From the NCBI GenBank assembly GCA_002472405.1, contig DKRV01000011.1, forward strand, positions 13,303 to 77,302: a DNA stretch of 64,000 nucleotides. The letters run 5' to 3'. This document shows positions 16,348-25,254 of this stretch, piece by piece. The translations under genes were made by a program, and so were the position numbers. The notes beneath the pieces were generated by a model. That model did no database searches and was not told where the DNA came from. It saw only the letters and a program-made list of their open reading frames with translations. Position 1 is the first letter of the stretch. The number at the start of each line of letters is the position of its first letter. This stretch comes from Clostridiales bacterium UBA7273. Lineage in GTDB: Bacteria; Bacillota; Clostridia; Oscillospirales; Oscillospiraceae.

Positions 16348-16536
16348 TTACACAGCGCGGGTGACCTTACCGCTGCGCAGGCAGCGTGTGCATGCGTAAA
16401 CATGCTTCGGACTTCCGTCCACGATCGCCTTGACGCGCTTCACATTGGGCTTCCAAGTACGGTTGGAACGCCTGTGGGAGTGAGACACCTGAATGCCAAA
16501 GGCAACGCCCTTGTCGCAAAACTGACATTTTGCCAT
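16348..16536 (-). CDS. rpmB: 50S ribosomal protein L28
   Basis: 62 aa, start set by AGGAGGTGCTTCAACT before ATG at 16536. Contains MAKCQFCDKG, the basic core SHSHRRSNRTWKPN and C-terminal YACTRCLRSGKV. Four Cys in two CxxC pairs mark the zinc-binding form. It is a monocistronic gene with its own promoter and terminator, divergent from hprK. Confidence 0.97.
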   Translation of the reverse strand: MAKCQFCDKGVAFGIQVSHSHRRSNRTWKPNVKRVKAIVDGSPKHVYACTRCLRSGKVTRAV

Positions 16537-16594
16537 AAGTTGAAGCACCTCCTTGCTTGTGTTTAACTGCGTGCAATTTGCAAACAGCTTATTA

Positions 16595-16623
16595 ATAATA
16601 ACAGAACGTGCCTGCAATTGCAA
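16595..16623 (-). promoter_or_regulatory. Promoter of rpmB
   Basis: Minus strand TTGCAA (16623-16618), a 17-bp spacer, TATTAT (16600-16595), about 60 bp before the L28 start. Two further TTGCAA hexamers lie at 16578 and 16651 in the same divergent region. Confidence 0.55.
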
Positions 16624-16715
16624 GAAAAATTTTCGCCGTTGTAAAAATCGTTGCAAAATAATGCATTTGAGGTTAATATTAATAATGAAATAATATAGTT
16701 TAAAGGAGATCGGCA

Positions 16716-17654
16716 ATGGCGAGTAAATATTCTGTTCTGCTGCGGACGATCGTGAAGGAAAACGGCCTTGAGCCGCTGCACACCTCCAGCGATTACGACA
16801 CGCGGCTTCTGACGGTGGCGGACGTGAACCGCCCCGCGCTTCAGCTTGCCGGATTTTATAATTACTTTGACCCCAACAGACTCCAGATAATCGGCCGGGT
16901 CGAGAGCACATATCTTGAACTGAAAACCGAGGCCGAGCGCCGCAGCTGCTTCGAGGAGCTTATGCGCTATGACATATCGGCGCTTGTTATCTGCCACGGC
17001 GCGTCGGTGTTCCCCGAATGCCTCGAGGTTGCGGAGAAATACGACCGCAATCTGTTCGTAACGCCCGAGGATACCTCCGACTTCATGGCTGATGTCATAA
17101 GCTCGCTGCACACGCACCTTGCGCCGCGCACGACTATGCACGGTGTGCTCGTCGAAGTTCATGGCGAGGGCGTACTTTTAACGGGCGACTCGGGCATAGG
17201 CAAAAGCGAAACTGCGCTGGAGCTTATAAAGCGCGGACACAAGCTCATTGCCGACGATGCGGTGGATATTCGCCGCATAGGGCGCGACAGGCTCGTGGGC
17301 ACCGCGCCGGAGCTTATCCGGTATTACATGGAGCTGCGCGGTATCGGCGTTGTCGATGTCAGGCATCTTTACGGCGTTGGCGCCGTAAAGCCCGAGGGCG
17401 CGATCGACCTCGTTGTGAATCTTGAGGTCTGGGACGATCAGAAGGCGTACGACCGCCTCGGCCTTATAAGCGAGACGCAGGATATCCTCGGAGTGACGGT
17501 GCCGAGCGTGACGATTCCGGTGCGTCCCGGCAGGAACCTTGCCGTTATCCTCGAGCTTGCGGCAATGAACAACCGCCAGAAGAAGATGGGCTACAACGCC
17601 GCGGAGACACTTGCGTCAAACGTAGATCATGCCGTTGACAACGGCACGTTTTAA
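16716..17654 (+). CDS. hprK: HPr kinase/phosphorylase
   Basis: 312 aa; AAGGAGATCGGCA precedes ATG. The C-terminal kinase domain has the Walker A GDSGIGKSETALELI (near 157-171), followed by IADDAVDIRR. The family signature region is RGIGVVDVRHLYG. It phosphorylates HPr on Ser46 and removes that phosphate, linking glycolytic state to catabolite repression. It heads the hprK-murB-rapZ-whiA cluster (11 bp to murB), an arrangement conserved in many clostridia. Confidence 0.96.
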   Translation: MASKYSVLLRTIVKENGLEPLHTSSDYDTRLLTVADVNRPALQLAGFYNYFDPNRLQIIGRVESTYLELKTEAERRSCFEELMRYDISALVICHGASVFPECLEVAEKYDRNLFVTPEDTSDFMADVISSLHTHLAPRTTMHGVLVEVHGEGVLLTGDSGIGKSETALELIKRGHKLIADDAVDIRRIGRDRLVGTAPELIRYYMELRGIGVVDVRHLYGVGAVKPEGAIDLVVNLEVWDDQKAYDRLGLISETQDILGVTVPSVTIPVRPGRNLAVILELAAMNNRQKKMGYNAAETLASNVDHAVDNGTF

Positions 17655-17665
17655 TAGGAGATATT

Positions 17666-18706
17666 ATGGAAGGTCTTGAAAAAGCAATTGAACAGATAAA
17701 GGAGAACATACCCAAGCTCGACCTTAGGGAAAACGAGCCGATGCGCAATCACTGCTCGTTCAAGGTCGGCGGCGCTGTGCGCGCGTTTGCCGTGCCGGGC
17801 GATCTTTTTGAGATGTCGAAGGTCATGTTCTATCTGCATATGAACGGCGTTTCGCCGCTGACGCTCGGCAAGTGCACCAACGTCATCTTCCCCGAGGAGG
17901 GGCTTGATATTATGGTCATCAGCACGGAGAACCTGCGCAAGCTGCGCCTCGGCGAAACGGAGAACACCATCTACGCCGAAGCCGGCGTATCGCTTGCAAA
18001 GCTCGCGCAGTTTGCGCGCGACAACGGCCTTTCCGGGCTTGAGTTTGCAAGCGGCATTCCCGGCTCGGTGGGCGGCGGCGTTCTGATGAACGCCGGAGCT
18101 TACGGCGGCGAGATGAAGGACGTTGTCGAATCCGTCGTCGTGTACTACGTTCCGACGCAGGCGCTGACCGAGGTCAGAGGCTCCGACTGCGGCTTTGAGT
18201 ATCGCCGCAGCGGCTTTGAGAAAATAAACTGTGCGATCATGGGCGCGGTGTTCAAGCTTACTCCCGACGATCCCGAGGCCATCGGCGCGCGCATGAAGGA
18301 AATGAACGAAAAGCGCACGGCAAGTCAGCCGCTGGATATGCCCTCGGCAGGCAGCGCGTTCAAGCGCCCAGTGGGCGGCTATGCCGCGGCGCTCATTGAC
18401 CAGTGCGGCCTGAAGGGCTACACCGTCGGCGGCGCGCAGATAAGCCAGAAGCACGCCGGATTTGCGGTCAACGCAGGCGGTGCAACGTATGACGACGTTG
18501 TTGAGCTGCTCGACCATGTCCGCCGCGAGGTCTATGCTCAGACACAGGTTACCCTCGAGCCGGAGATACGCATCTACCCCAAGGGCATGATGCTTGTTGA
18601 CGACTGGCGCGAGAGAAAGCAGACCATCATCGACGGTATGCTCGAGCAGGCAAAGCAGAATGCCGCAGACTCGGCAGCCGAAAGCAGCGACGTTCGGCCG
18701 AGCTGA
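17666..18706 (+). CDS. murB: UDP-N-acetylenolpyruvoylglucosamine reductase
   Basis: 346 aa. FAD-binding motifs are visible: NHCSFKVGGA near the start and ASGIPGSVGGGVLMNAGAYGGE near 130-150, then the catalytic-Ser region PSAGSAFKRP and C-terminal LEPEIRIYPKG. Makes UDP-MurNAc for peptidoglycan. It is about 40 residues longer than type IIb MurB because of a hydrophilic C-terminal tail (ERKQT ... SSDVRPS) that is not conserved. rapZ starts 20 bp further on. Confidence 0.96.
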   Translation: MEGLEKAIEQIKENIPKLDLRENEPMRNHCSFKVGGAVRAFAVPGDLFEMSKVMFYLHMNGVSPLTLGKCTNVIFPEEGLDIMVISTENLRKLRLGETENTIYAEAGVSLAKLAQFARDNGLSGLEFASGIPGSVGGGVLMNAGAYGGEMKDVVESVVVYYVPTQALTEVRGSDCGFEYRRSGFEKINCAIMGAVFKLTPDDPEAIGARMKEMNEKRTASQPLDMPSAGSAFKRPVGGYAAALIDQCGLKGYTVGGAQISQKHAGFAVNAGGATYDDVVELLDHVRREVYAQTQVTLEPEIRIYPKGMMLVDDWRERKQTIIDGMLEQAKQNAADSAAESSDVRPS

Positions 18707-18726
18707 GCGTTTTGGAGAGAGGATAT

Positions 18727-19587
18727 ATGGATTTTCTTATCATAACCGGCCTGTCCGGCGGCGGCAAGAGCCAGGCCGCGGACATAATTGAGGACCTGGA
18801 TTACTACTGCGTGGATAATATGCCCGTTGCACTCATCCCGAAGTTTGCCGAGCTTTGCGCCGCAACAAAGGGACGCTACGAGAAGGTCGCACTGGTGACG
18901 GATATCCGCGAAAAAAACGGAATAAAGGACATCTTCAACGCCCTTGAAACGCTCAGGGAGATGGACTTCGGCTACAAGATCCTGTTCATGGAGGCAAAGC
19001 CGTCGGTCATCGTAAAGCGCTATAAGGAGTCGCGCCGTCCGCATCCGCTGGCGGCAAAGTCCGGCGGTTCGATCGAGGACGCGATACTCAAGGAGACCGA
19101 GCAGCTGCGCCCGATACGCGACATTGCCGATTATATTATCGACACCTCGCACCTGACCCTCGGGCAGCTGCACAACGAGCTGTACACTTATTTTTCCGAC
19201 TCCGCGACCGACCGCGCGATCATGGTAAACGTCATGTCCTTCGGCTTTAAATACGGCATGCCGCTGGACGCCGACCTCGTGTTCGACGTGAGATTTCTGC
19301 CCAATCCCTTCTACGTTGAGGAGCTTAAGCTTTTAAGCGGCCTTGATGCGCCGGTCAGGGACTATGTTTTCAGCTTTGAGCAGTCGAATGTTTTCATGGA
19401 CAAGCTCACGGACATGATAGAGTATCTTCTGCCGCTGTACATAGAAGAGGGAAAGTACAGCCTCACGATCGCCATCGGCTGCACCGGCGGCCGGCACCGC
19501 AGCGTTGCCGTGGCCTCGGCGCTTGCCGGGCATCTTAAGTGCTTCGGCGTGCCGACGGTGAGCATAAACCGCGATATAAACAAATAA
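18727..19587 (+). CDS. rapZ: RNase adapter / nucleotide-binding protein RapZ (YvcJ)
   Basis: 286 aa from ATG at 18727, chosen because GGAGAGG lies just upstream and the protein begins directly with MDFLIITGLSGGGKSQA (Walker A at 9-15). DNMPVAL, SRRPHPL and the C-terminal AIGCTGGRHRSVAVA are family signatures. In enterobacteria RapZ controls GlmS through small RNAs; in Firmicutes YvcJ binds GTP and its role is less clear. Operon partner of murB and whiA. The yvcK/mgfK gene usually between rapZ and whiA is missing: whiA begins 2 bp after the rapZ stop. Confidence 0.95.
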   Translation: MDFLIITGLSGGGKSQAADIIEDLDYYCVDNMPVALIPKFAELCAATKGRYEKVALVTDIREKNGIKDIFNALETLREMDFGYKILFMEAKPSVIVKRYKESRRPHPLAAKSGGSIEDAILKETEQLRPIRDIADYIIDTSHLTLGQLHNELYTYFSDSATDRAIMVNVMSFGFKYGMPLDADLVFDVRFLPNPFYVEELKLLSGLDAPVRDYVFSFEQSNVFMDKLTDMIEYLLPLYIEEGKYSLTIAIGCTGGRHRSVAVASALAGHLKCFGVPTVSINRDINK

Positions 19588-19589
19588 GA

Positions 19590-20492
19590 ATGGAAAAAAC
19601 CTTCGCACAAAAAGTTAAAACAGAGCTGTGTCAGCCTCGGGTCGAGCGCAAATGCTGCGCCGTTGCCGAGGCCTACGGCGTTCTGCTGTATGCGCACAGC
19701 TTTTCGGCAAAGGAAATACGCATAACGACGGCAAGCGACGAGCTTGCCGCGCGTCTTCCGCATCTGATGCGCCGCGCCTTCGGTATCGACTTCGACGAGC
19801 CGGAGAAAAGCCGCGGCGTGAAGCATTCGTTCCGGGTAAACGACCCGGATAAGCTGCGCGCGGTGTTCGACGTTGTCGGAAACGACATGAACAGCCCCTC
19901 GCTGCACATAAACTTCGGCGTCATCGAGGAGCCGTGCTGCAAGGCCTCGTTTATCCGCGGCGCGTTTCTCGCCGGAGGTTCGGTGACAGACCCGGCAAAG
20001 CGCTATCACATGGAGCTTGCAACGACGCACTACAGCGTAAGCCGCGAAACATACTCCGTGCTGCTTGAGATGGGCTTTTCGCCCAAGGAGGCGCAGCGCA
20101 AGGGCGACTATCTGCTGTATTTCAAAAAAAGCGAGCACATCGAAGACCTGCTGACGACGATCGGCGCGCCGGTCTCGGCAATGGATATCATGTCCGCCAA
20201 GGTCGAAAAGGATATGAAAAACAGCATAAACCGCAAGGTAAACTGCGATTCTGCAAACGCTGACAAGGTCGTTGAGGCCGCGGCAAAGCAGATGGAGGCC
20301 ATCCGCCGCATAGATAAGCTCTATGGACTTGATTCGCTGCCGGATAAGCTTCAGGAGGCGGCGCTGCTGCGCTACGCAAACCCCGAGGCAAGCCTTGCCG
20401 ACCTTGCCACGCTCTCGTATCCGCCGGTATCAAAAAGCTGCCTGAGCCACAGGCTCAAGAAGCTGCTGACATACACACCTGAGGAAGACTGA
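19590..20492 (+). CDS. whiA: DNA-binding regulator WhiA
   Basis: 300 aa from ATG at 19590, two bases after rapZ. The N-terminal half is a LAGLIDADG-like domain (CKASFIRGAFLAGGSV, near 110-125). The C-terminal HTH contains LLRYANPEASLADLATL and SKSCLSHRLKKL. In Streptomyces WhiA drives sporulation septation; in Bacillus it influences cell division and chromosome segregation. Position after rapZ is the standard Firmicutes context. There is no room for an internal promoter, so it is probably translationally coupled to rapZ. Confidence 0.95.
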   Translation: MEKTFAQKVKTELCQPRVERKCCAVAEAYGVLLYAHSFSAKEIRITTASDELAARLPHLMRRAFGIDFDEPEKSRGVKHSFRVNDPDKLRAVFDVVGNDMNSPSLHINFGVIEEPCCKASFIRGAFLAGGSVTDPAKRYHMELATTHYSVSRETYSVLLEMGFSPKEAQRKGDYLLYFKKSEHIEDLLTTIGAPVSAMDIMSAKVEKDMKNSINRKVNCDSANADKVVEAAAKQMEAIRRIDKLYGLDSLPDKLQEAALLRYANPEASLADLATLSYPPVSKSCLSHRLKKLLTYTPEED

Positions 20493-20494
20493 AT

Positions 20495-20986
20495 ATGAGA
20501 AAGTTTCTTGCTACTACAACGCTAATTGCTATTATATGCTTGAGCGCTTGCTCGTCTCAGCCGACTAAGCCAGAAGCCACGCCTGTGCTACCAACGCCAA
20601 ATATGACGGCAACACCTAAGCCAACTCCTACGTCTGTGCCCGATGCACAGCATACATCCGTACCCGATGCATCTTCTACGCTCACGCAGAAACAGGCTGA
20701 ACCAATCTCAGCGCAGGAAAAGCCGACAGGAACGACGGCCAATGTATTTTACTGCTATAATCGTTGGTTTGACCCTGATGGCAATTATGTAAATAGCGGT
20801 CATGCCTTTTACAGCATTTGTGGAAACTGTGGTGAAATGGGCGATTGGGTTGATAATGAGTGCAATCATTGTGGCGCGGTTTACACAGATAGAGTTGAAA
20901 CCGAACTCTTTAGAACCTATATTTGTGATCCGAACGACCAAAGTATAATATATAGCGAAAGCGACGAGCCATTTATAGTAAAGTAA
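20495..20986 (+). CDS. Lipoprotein with proline/threonine linker and zinc-ribbon-like end
   Basis: 163 aa. Lipobox IICLSACSSQ (Cys near 19), then a Pro/Thr/Ser-rich linker (about 22-75) typical of wall-spanning segments. A C-terminal domain has CGNCGEMGDW and ECNHCGAVY, two CxxC pairs that could bind one metal ion. I do not recognise a family. Codon use and base composition are clearly more AT-rich than in whiA and dnaE on either side, and the gene sits inside a conserved housekeeping block. It was probably inserted there by horizontal transfer. It fits snugly, with 2 bp to whiA and 19 bp to dnaE. Coding status is likely; function unknown. Confidence 0.75.
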   Translation: MRKFLATTTLIAIICLSACSSQPTKPEATPVLPTPNMTATPKPTPTSVPDAQHTSVPDASSTLTQKQAEPISAQEKPTGTTANVFYCYNRWFDPDGNYVNSGHAFYSICGNCGEMGDWVDNECNHCGAVYTDRVETELFRTYICDPNDQSIIYSESDEPFIVK

Positions 20987-21005
20987 TGCACTGAGGATAC
21001 ATCAT

Positions 21006-24000
21006 ATGAGCTTTGTTCACCTGCATGTTCATACCGAATATTCGCTGCTCGACGGCGACTGCCGCATCGAGCAGCTCGTTGACCGCGCAAAGCAGCTCGG
21101 TCAGACCGCGCTTGCTATCACCGACCACGGCGTCATGTACGGCGCGGTCGCGTTTTACAAGGCCTGCTGCGCTGCCGGCATAAAGCCGATCATCGGCTGC
21201 GAGGTCTATGTTGCGCCGAGATCGCGCTTTGACAAGGAGCACGGCGTTGACTCGGAGTACACGCACCTTATCCTGCTGTGCAAAAACGAAACGGGCTACA
21301 AAAATCTGTGCTACCTCGTTTCCATGGCCTTCACCGAGGGCTTTTACAACAAGCCGCGCATAGACTGGGAGCTGCTGCACGAGTACGCCGAGGGACTTAT
21401 CTGCCTTTCCGGCTGCGTCGCCGGAGCTATACCGCGCATGATAAACGCCGGAAACTACGAGGGCGCAAAGAAAAAGGCGCTGGAGCTGAGCGAGCTTTTC
21501 GGCAAGGACGGCTTTTATCTTGAGATCCAGGATCACGGCCTTGAGGCCGAAAAGCGCGCGGCCGAGGGGCTTTTGCGCATCCACCGCGAAACCGGCATTC
21601 CACTTGCCGTCACAAACGACGCGCACTATGTTGAAAAAGACGACGCATATTATCAGGACGTTCTGATGTGCGTGCAGATGCAGAAAACCATAACCGACCC
21701 TGCGCGCATGAAATTTGAGACCAACGAATTTTACCTCAAGGACGAGGCCGAGATGCGCGCGCTGTTTCCCGAATACCCCGAGGCTGCCGACAACACCGCA
21801 AAGATCGCGGACATGTGCGGCTACGACTTTGAATTCGGAAAATACAAGCTGCCGCGCTTCAAGCTGCCCGAGGGCGAGAGCGACAGCTTTGATTATCTGC
21901 AAAAGCTCTGCCGCGCAGGACTTGCGCGCAGATACCCAAACGACGACGGAACCGTTGCAAAGCAGCTCGACTATGAGCTTGCCATGATAAAAAAGATGGG
22001 CTTTGTCGATTACTTTCTCATCGTTTCCGACTTCATCGCCTACGCGAAAAGCCAGAAGATCCCCGTCGGCCCGGGGCGCGGCTCGGCAGCCGGCAGCGTC
22101 GTTTCCTACACTCTGAACATAACCGACGTCGATCCCATAAAATACAGCCTTTATTTCGAGCGATTTCTAAACCCCGAGCGTGTGAGCATGCCCGATATTG
22201 ATATCGACTTCTGCGTCAACCGCCGCGGCGAGGTAATCGACTACGTAAACCGCAAATACGGCCACGACCACGTTGCACAGATAGTCACCTTCGGCACGAT
22301 GGCAGCGCGCGCTGCCGTGCGCGACGTTGCGCGCGTGCTCGACATAAGCTACGGCGATGCCGATGCCGTTGCAAAGGCCATACCCATGGGGCCGAACATG
22401 ACCATAAAGGACGCACTGCGCGTATCAAAGCCCCTGCGCGACATGTACGAGGGCGATGAGATGCTGCACCGGCTCATCGACGTGGCCGAAGCGCTCGAGG
22501 GCATGCCGCGCCACGCGAGCATGCACGCAGCCGGCGTTGTCATAACCGACAGGCCCGTTTACGAATACGTTCCTCTGTCGAAAAACGACGAATCGGTCGT
22601 CACGCAGTATCAGATGACAACGCTTGAGGAGCTGGGGCTTCTCAAGATGGATTTTCTCGGTCTGCGAAACCTCACAGTGCTCGAGGATGCGGCGAAAATG
22701 GTGCGTCGCACCGAGCCGGATTTCGAGGTCGAGAAGATCCCCGACGGCGACGCAGAGGTTTTCAAAATGCTCTCGGAGGGGCACACGAGCGGCGTTTTCC
22801 AGCTTGAAAGCACCGGCATGACCGGCGTTTGCACCGGCCTTAAGCCCAAGAGCATTGAAGATATCACCGCAGTCATAGCCCTGTACCGCCCCGGCCCGAT
22901 GGACAGCATTCCGCGATTTATCGAGTGCTCGGCACATCCCGAGAAGATAAGCTACAAGCACGAGCTTCTGCGCCCGATACTCGAGGTCACCTACGGCTGC
23001 ATCGTCTATCAGGAGCAGGTAATTGAAATTTTCCGCCGCCTTGCCGGATTTTCGCTCGGCCAGGCGGACATGATCCGCCGCGCGATGAGCAAGAAAAAGC
23101 ACAAGGTCATCGACGCCGAGCGCGTCGCCTTCGTTCACGGCGACGAGAGCCGCGGCATCGACGGCGCAATAAAGCGCGGCATCCCCGAAAGCGTTGCAAA
23201 CAGCATCTATGACGAGATCCTTGACTTTGCGTCCTACGCCTTCAACAAGGCGCACGCGGTGAGCTACGCGATAGTATCCTACCGCACGGCGTACATGAAA
23301 AAGCACTATCCGCGCCAGTACATGGCCGCGCTGCTCTCGTCGGTGCTCGATAACAGCACCAAGATCGCCGAGTACATCGCCGAATGCCGCGAGATGGGCA
23401 TAAGGCTTCTGCCGCCGGACGTCAACGAGTCGTTTGCCGACTTCTCCGTCAGCGGAAACGATATCCGCTTCGGCCTTGTTGCAATAAAAAGCATCGGCCG
23501 CGGCTTCATAAACGAGCTTATATCGCGCCGCGAGGAGGACGGGCCGTTCCGCAGTCTTGAGGATTTCTGCCGCCGCATGGCAGGCCGGGAGCTGAACCGC
23601 CGCGCGGTCGAAAACCTCATCCGCGCCGGAGCGTTCGACAGCATGGGCTTCAAGCGCAAGGCGCTGCTGCGCGTGGCCGGCGTCATGATCGACGGCATCC
23701 AGCAGGAAAGCCGCAACAACGTCGAGGGGCAGCTCAACCTGTTCGGCGAGCCGGACTTCGAGGAGGCCGGTGCCATAAGCATCAAGATCCCCGAGGTCGA
23801 GGAATACACCCGAGCCGAGCTGCTTGCAATGGAAAAGGAGACCGCCGGTCTGTACCTGAGCGGCCACCCGATGGACGAATACCGCGCCGCTGTGCGCAGA
23901 GCCGGGATAGTCCCCATCGGTGCGATCCTGACAGACTCCGCCTCCGAGAGCGAGAAAAAGACCTATCCCGACGGCTCCGTCGTCACCGTTGCCGGCGTCG

Positions 24001-24479
24001 TTCAGTCAAGCCGCACGCGCACGACGAAGTCGAACACGCTCATGAGCTACATTAATCTCGAGGACGACACCGGCGCGATGGAGCTGATCGCGTTCCAGCG
24101 CGCACTGGACACCGGCAGCATCTACATCAAGGATAACGCGCCCATCATCGTGCGCGGCCGCATATCCATGCGCGATGAGAAGGAGCCGCAGCTCATGGCG
24201 GACAGCATCCGCCCGATAGCCGATCTCGGCAAGCTCAAGCCCGAGCCGCCGAGGACAAACGCCGACTCCAAGCTCTGGGTCAAGCTGCCCGGCGAGGACG
24301 ATCCGCGCCTTGCGCGCATCGAGCTTATCCTCACCATGTTCCCCGGCCAGCAGCAGATGATCATTTACCTCGAGCGCGAAAAACGCCGCATCGGCGCAAA
24401 GTGCCTGATCCACCCCTCGCTCATCGCCGAGCTGAAAGAGCTCTGCGGCGATGCCAATGTTTTCTTGGAGGCGCATTGA
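21006..24479 (+). CDS. dnaE: DNA polymerase III alpha subunit (DnaE type)
   Basis: 1157 aa. PHP domain first (FVHLHVHTEYSLLDGDCR). The polymerase core has PGRGSAAGSVV (near 355) and catalytic acids in MPDIDIDFC (near 395-400), with the third at KMDFLGL (near 547). A helix-hairpin-helix region follows, then an OB-fold near 985-1080 (VTVAGVVQSSRTRTTKS). DnaE-type rather than PolC, since no exonuclease domain is inserted. Its last residues VFLEAH-stop run into the edge of a dispersed repeat (TTGGAGGCGCATTGACGC), which supplies the stop codon. A gene of this importance tolerating the change suggests the tail is dispensable. Confidence 0.97.
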   Translation: MSFVHLHVHTEYSLLDGDCRIEQLVDRAKQLGQTALAITDHGVMYGAVAFYKACCAAGIKPIIGCEVYVAPRSRFDKEHGVDSEYTHLILLCKNETGYKNLCYLVSMAFTEGFYNKPRIDWELLHEYAEGLICLSGCVAGAIPRMINAGNYEGAKKKALELSELFGKDGFYLEIQDHGLEAEKRAAEGLLRIHRETGIPLAVTNDAHYVEKDDAYYQDVLMCVQMQKTITDPARMKFETNEFYLKDEAEMRALFPEYPEAADNTAKIADMCGYDFEFGKYKLPRFKLPEGESDSFDYLQKLCRAGLARRYPNDDGTVAKQLDYELAMIKKMGFVDYFLIVSDFIAYAKSQKIPVGPGRGSAAGSVVSYTLNITDVDPIKYSLYFERFLNPERVSMPDIDIDFCVNRRGEVIDYVNRKYGHDHVAQIVTFGTMAARAAVRDVARVLDISYGDADAVAKAIPMGPNMTIKDALRVSKPLRDMYEGDEMLHRLIDVAEALEGMPRHASMHAAGVVITDRPVYEYVPLSKNDESVVTQYQMTTLEELGLLKMDFLGLRNLTVLEDAAKMVRRTEPDFEVEKIPDGDAEVFKMLSEGHTSGVFQLESTGMTGVCTGLKPKSIEDITAVIALYRPGPMDSIPRFIECSAHPEKISYKHELLRPILEVTYGCIVYQEQVIEIFRRLAGFSLGQADMIRRAMSKKKHKVIDAERVAFVHGDESRGIDGAIKRGIPESVANSIYDEILDFASYAFNKAHAVSYAIVSYRTAYMKKHYPRQYMAALLSSVLDNSTKIAEYIAECREMGIRLLPPDVNESFADFSVSGNDIRFGLVAIKSIGRGFINELISRREEDGPFRSLEDFCRRMAGRELNRRAVENLIRAGAFDSMGFKRKALLRVAGVMIDGIQQESRNNVEGQLNLFGEPDFEEAGAISIKIPEVEEYTRAELLAMEKETAGLYLSGHPMDEYRAAVRRAGIVPIGAILTDSASESEKKTYPDGSVVTVAGVVQSSRTRTTKSNTLMSYINLEDDTGAMELIAFQRALDTGSIYIKDNAPIIVRGRISMRDEKEPQLMADSIRPIADLGKLKPEPPRTNADSKLWVKLPGEDDPRLARIELILTMFPGQQQMIIYLEREKRRIGAKCLIHPSLIAELKELCGDANVFLEAH

Positions 24480-24549
24480 CGCCGCTACAAATCCGCGCAA
24501 TAAACGCGCAATAAACGTATAGGAGGAGCGCCAAAGCGCTACTGAAAAA
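24465..24549. repeat. Short dispersed repeat linking dnaE stop to the next start
   Basis: Compact 85-bp unit. The left edge (TTGGAGGCGCATTGACGC) gives dnaE its stop. The right edge contains AACGTATAGGAGGAGCG, the mini-palindrome GCGCCAAAGCGC and AAAAAATG, so it ends on the start codon of the following gene. It shows both gene-bounding roles of the repeat in one copy. Confidence 0.85.
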
Positions 24550-24900
24550 ATGAGTGTTAAAAATGCAGTACATAAGACATCCGGATATGCCGCGGCGGCC
24601 GCGCTGTCGGCACTTTTGGTGAAATACCCACTGCGGAAGCTGGGCATGCATAAGGCCAATGCCGCGCTGATGCAGGCGCATGAGGCGGCCAGCGGTGCGT
24701 ACTTCCTCGCCGCGCTGCTGCACATGGCAACGTCACCGAAGGCGAGCGGCTGCAAGGCCGCAAGCGGTGCTGCCGCATTTGCCGTCAGCGTCGTGCTCAT
24801 CGCCGACTGCCACATGGCAAAGGATCAGACCTCGAAAATGCAGCGTCATCGTATCTATTCCGCGGCGCTGGCCGCTGGCGCCGCCCTCCATGCTTTTTAG
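24550..24900 (+). CDS. Small His-containing membrane protein, bracketed by repeats
   Basis: 116 aa, about four hydrophobic segments. His residues recur at helix edges: VHKTSGY, MQAHEAASGAYF, LLHMATSPK, DCHMAKDQTSKMQRHR and LHAF. Spacing of this kind recalls small b-type cytochromes or membrane di-haem proteins, but I cannot assign a family. ATG lies directly at the repeat edge, with AGGAGG about 20 nt upstream separated by GCGCCAAAGCGC. The TAG stop is made by the TTTTAG edge of the next repeat. The gene is therefore a unit with repeat on both sides. Confidence 0.6.
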   Translation: MSVKNAVHKTSGYAAAAALSALLVKYPLRKLGMHKANAALMQAHEAASGAYFLAALLHMATSPKASGCKAASGAAAFAVSVVLIADCHMAKDQTSKMQRHRIYSAALAAGAALHAF

Positions 24901-25254
24901 CAGCGCTTTACTGCACCTACGGATACGGTTATCTCCGGTAGCTCGGTATCAAAACTGCTGACAAAACCGTGCGGCTTTGCCGAAGCTTATAGCTAGCTGA
25001 CAGCCATTGTGTGCGCAAGCGCACTTATTTAGTTGCGCATTGACGCAATAAGCGTATCGGTACAGACCAAATGCGCCACTAAAACCCCTCGTCAGCAAAG
25101 CTGCCTGCTCCCCTTGACAGGTGAGCCAATGGGGTGCAAACAAAAGTTTGGTTCGCACTTGCATAGCGCGAGGCAATTATGGTTTTATCCATCGTTTCGA
25201 TAATGGGCCGCCGAGATATATGTATCCGTAGGTGCGTCAATGCGCCTCTAAAAA
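24895..25254. repeat. Dispersed long-inverted-repeat element, composite
   Basis: Left edge TTTTAGCAGCGCTTTACTGC (stop of the previous gene). An internal right edge ATGCGCCACTAAAA lies at about 25070-25083, then the CAGCAAAGCTGCCTGCTCCC and CCCCTTGACAGGTGAGCC modules. The final right edge GTCAATGCGCCTCTAAAAAA stops on the ATG at 25255. No gene inside. Confidence 0.8.

Noticed and set aside
22425..23867. 480-codon minus-strand frame
   Set aside because: Antisense to dnaE.
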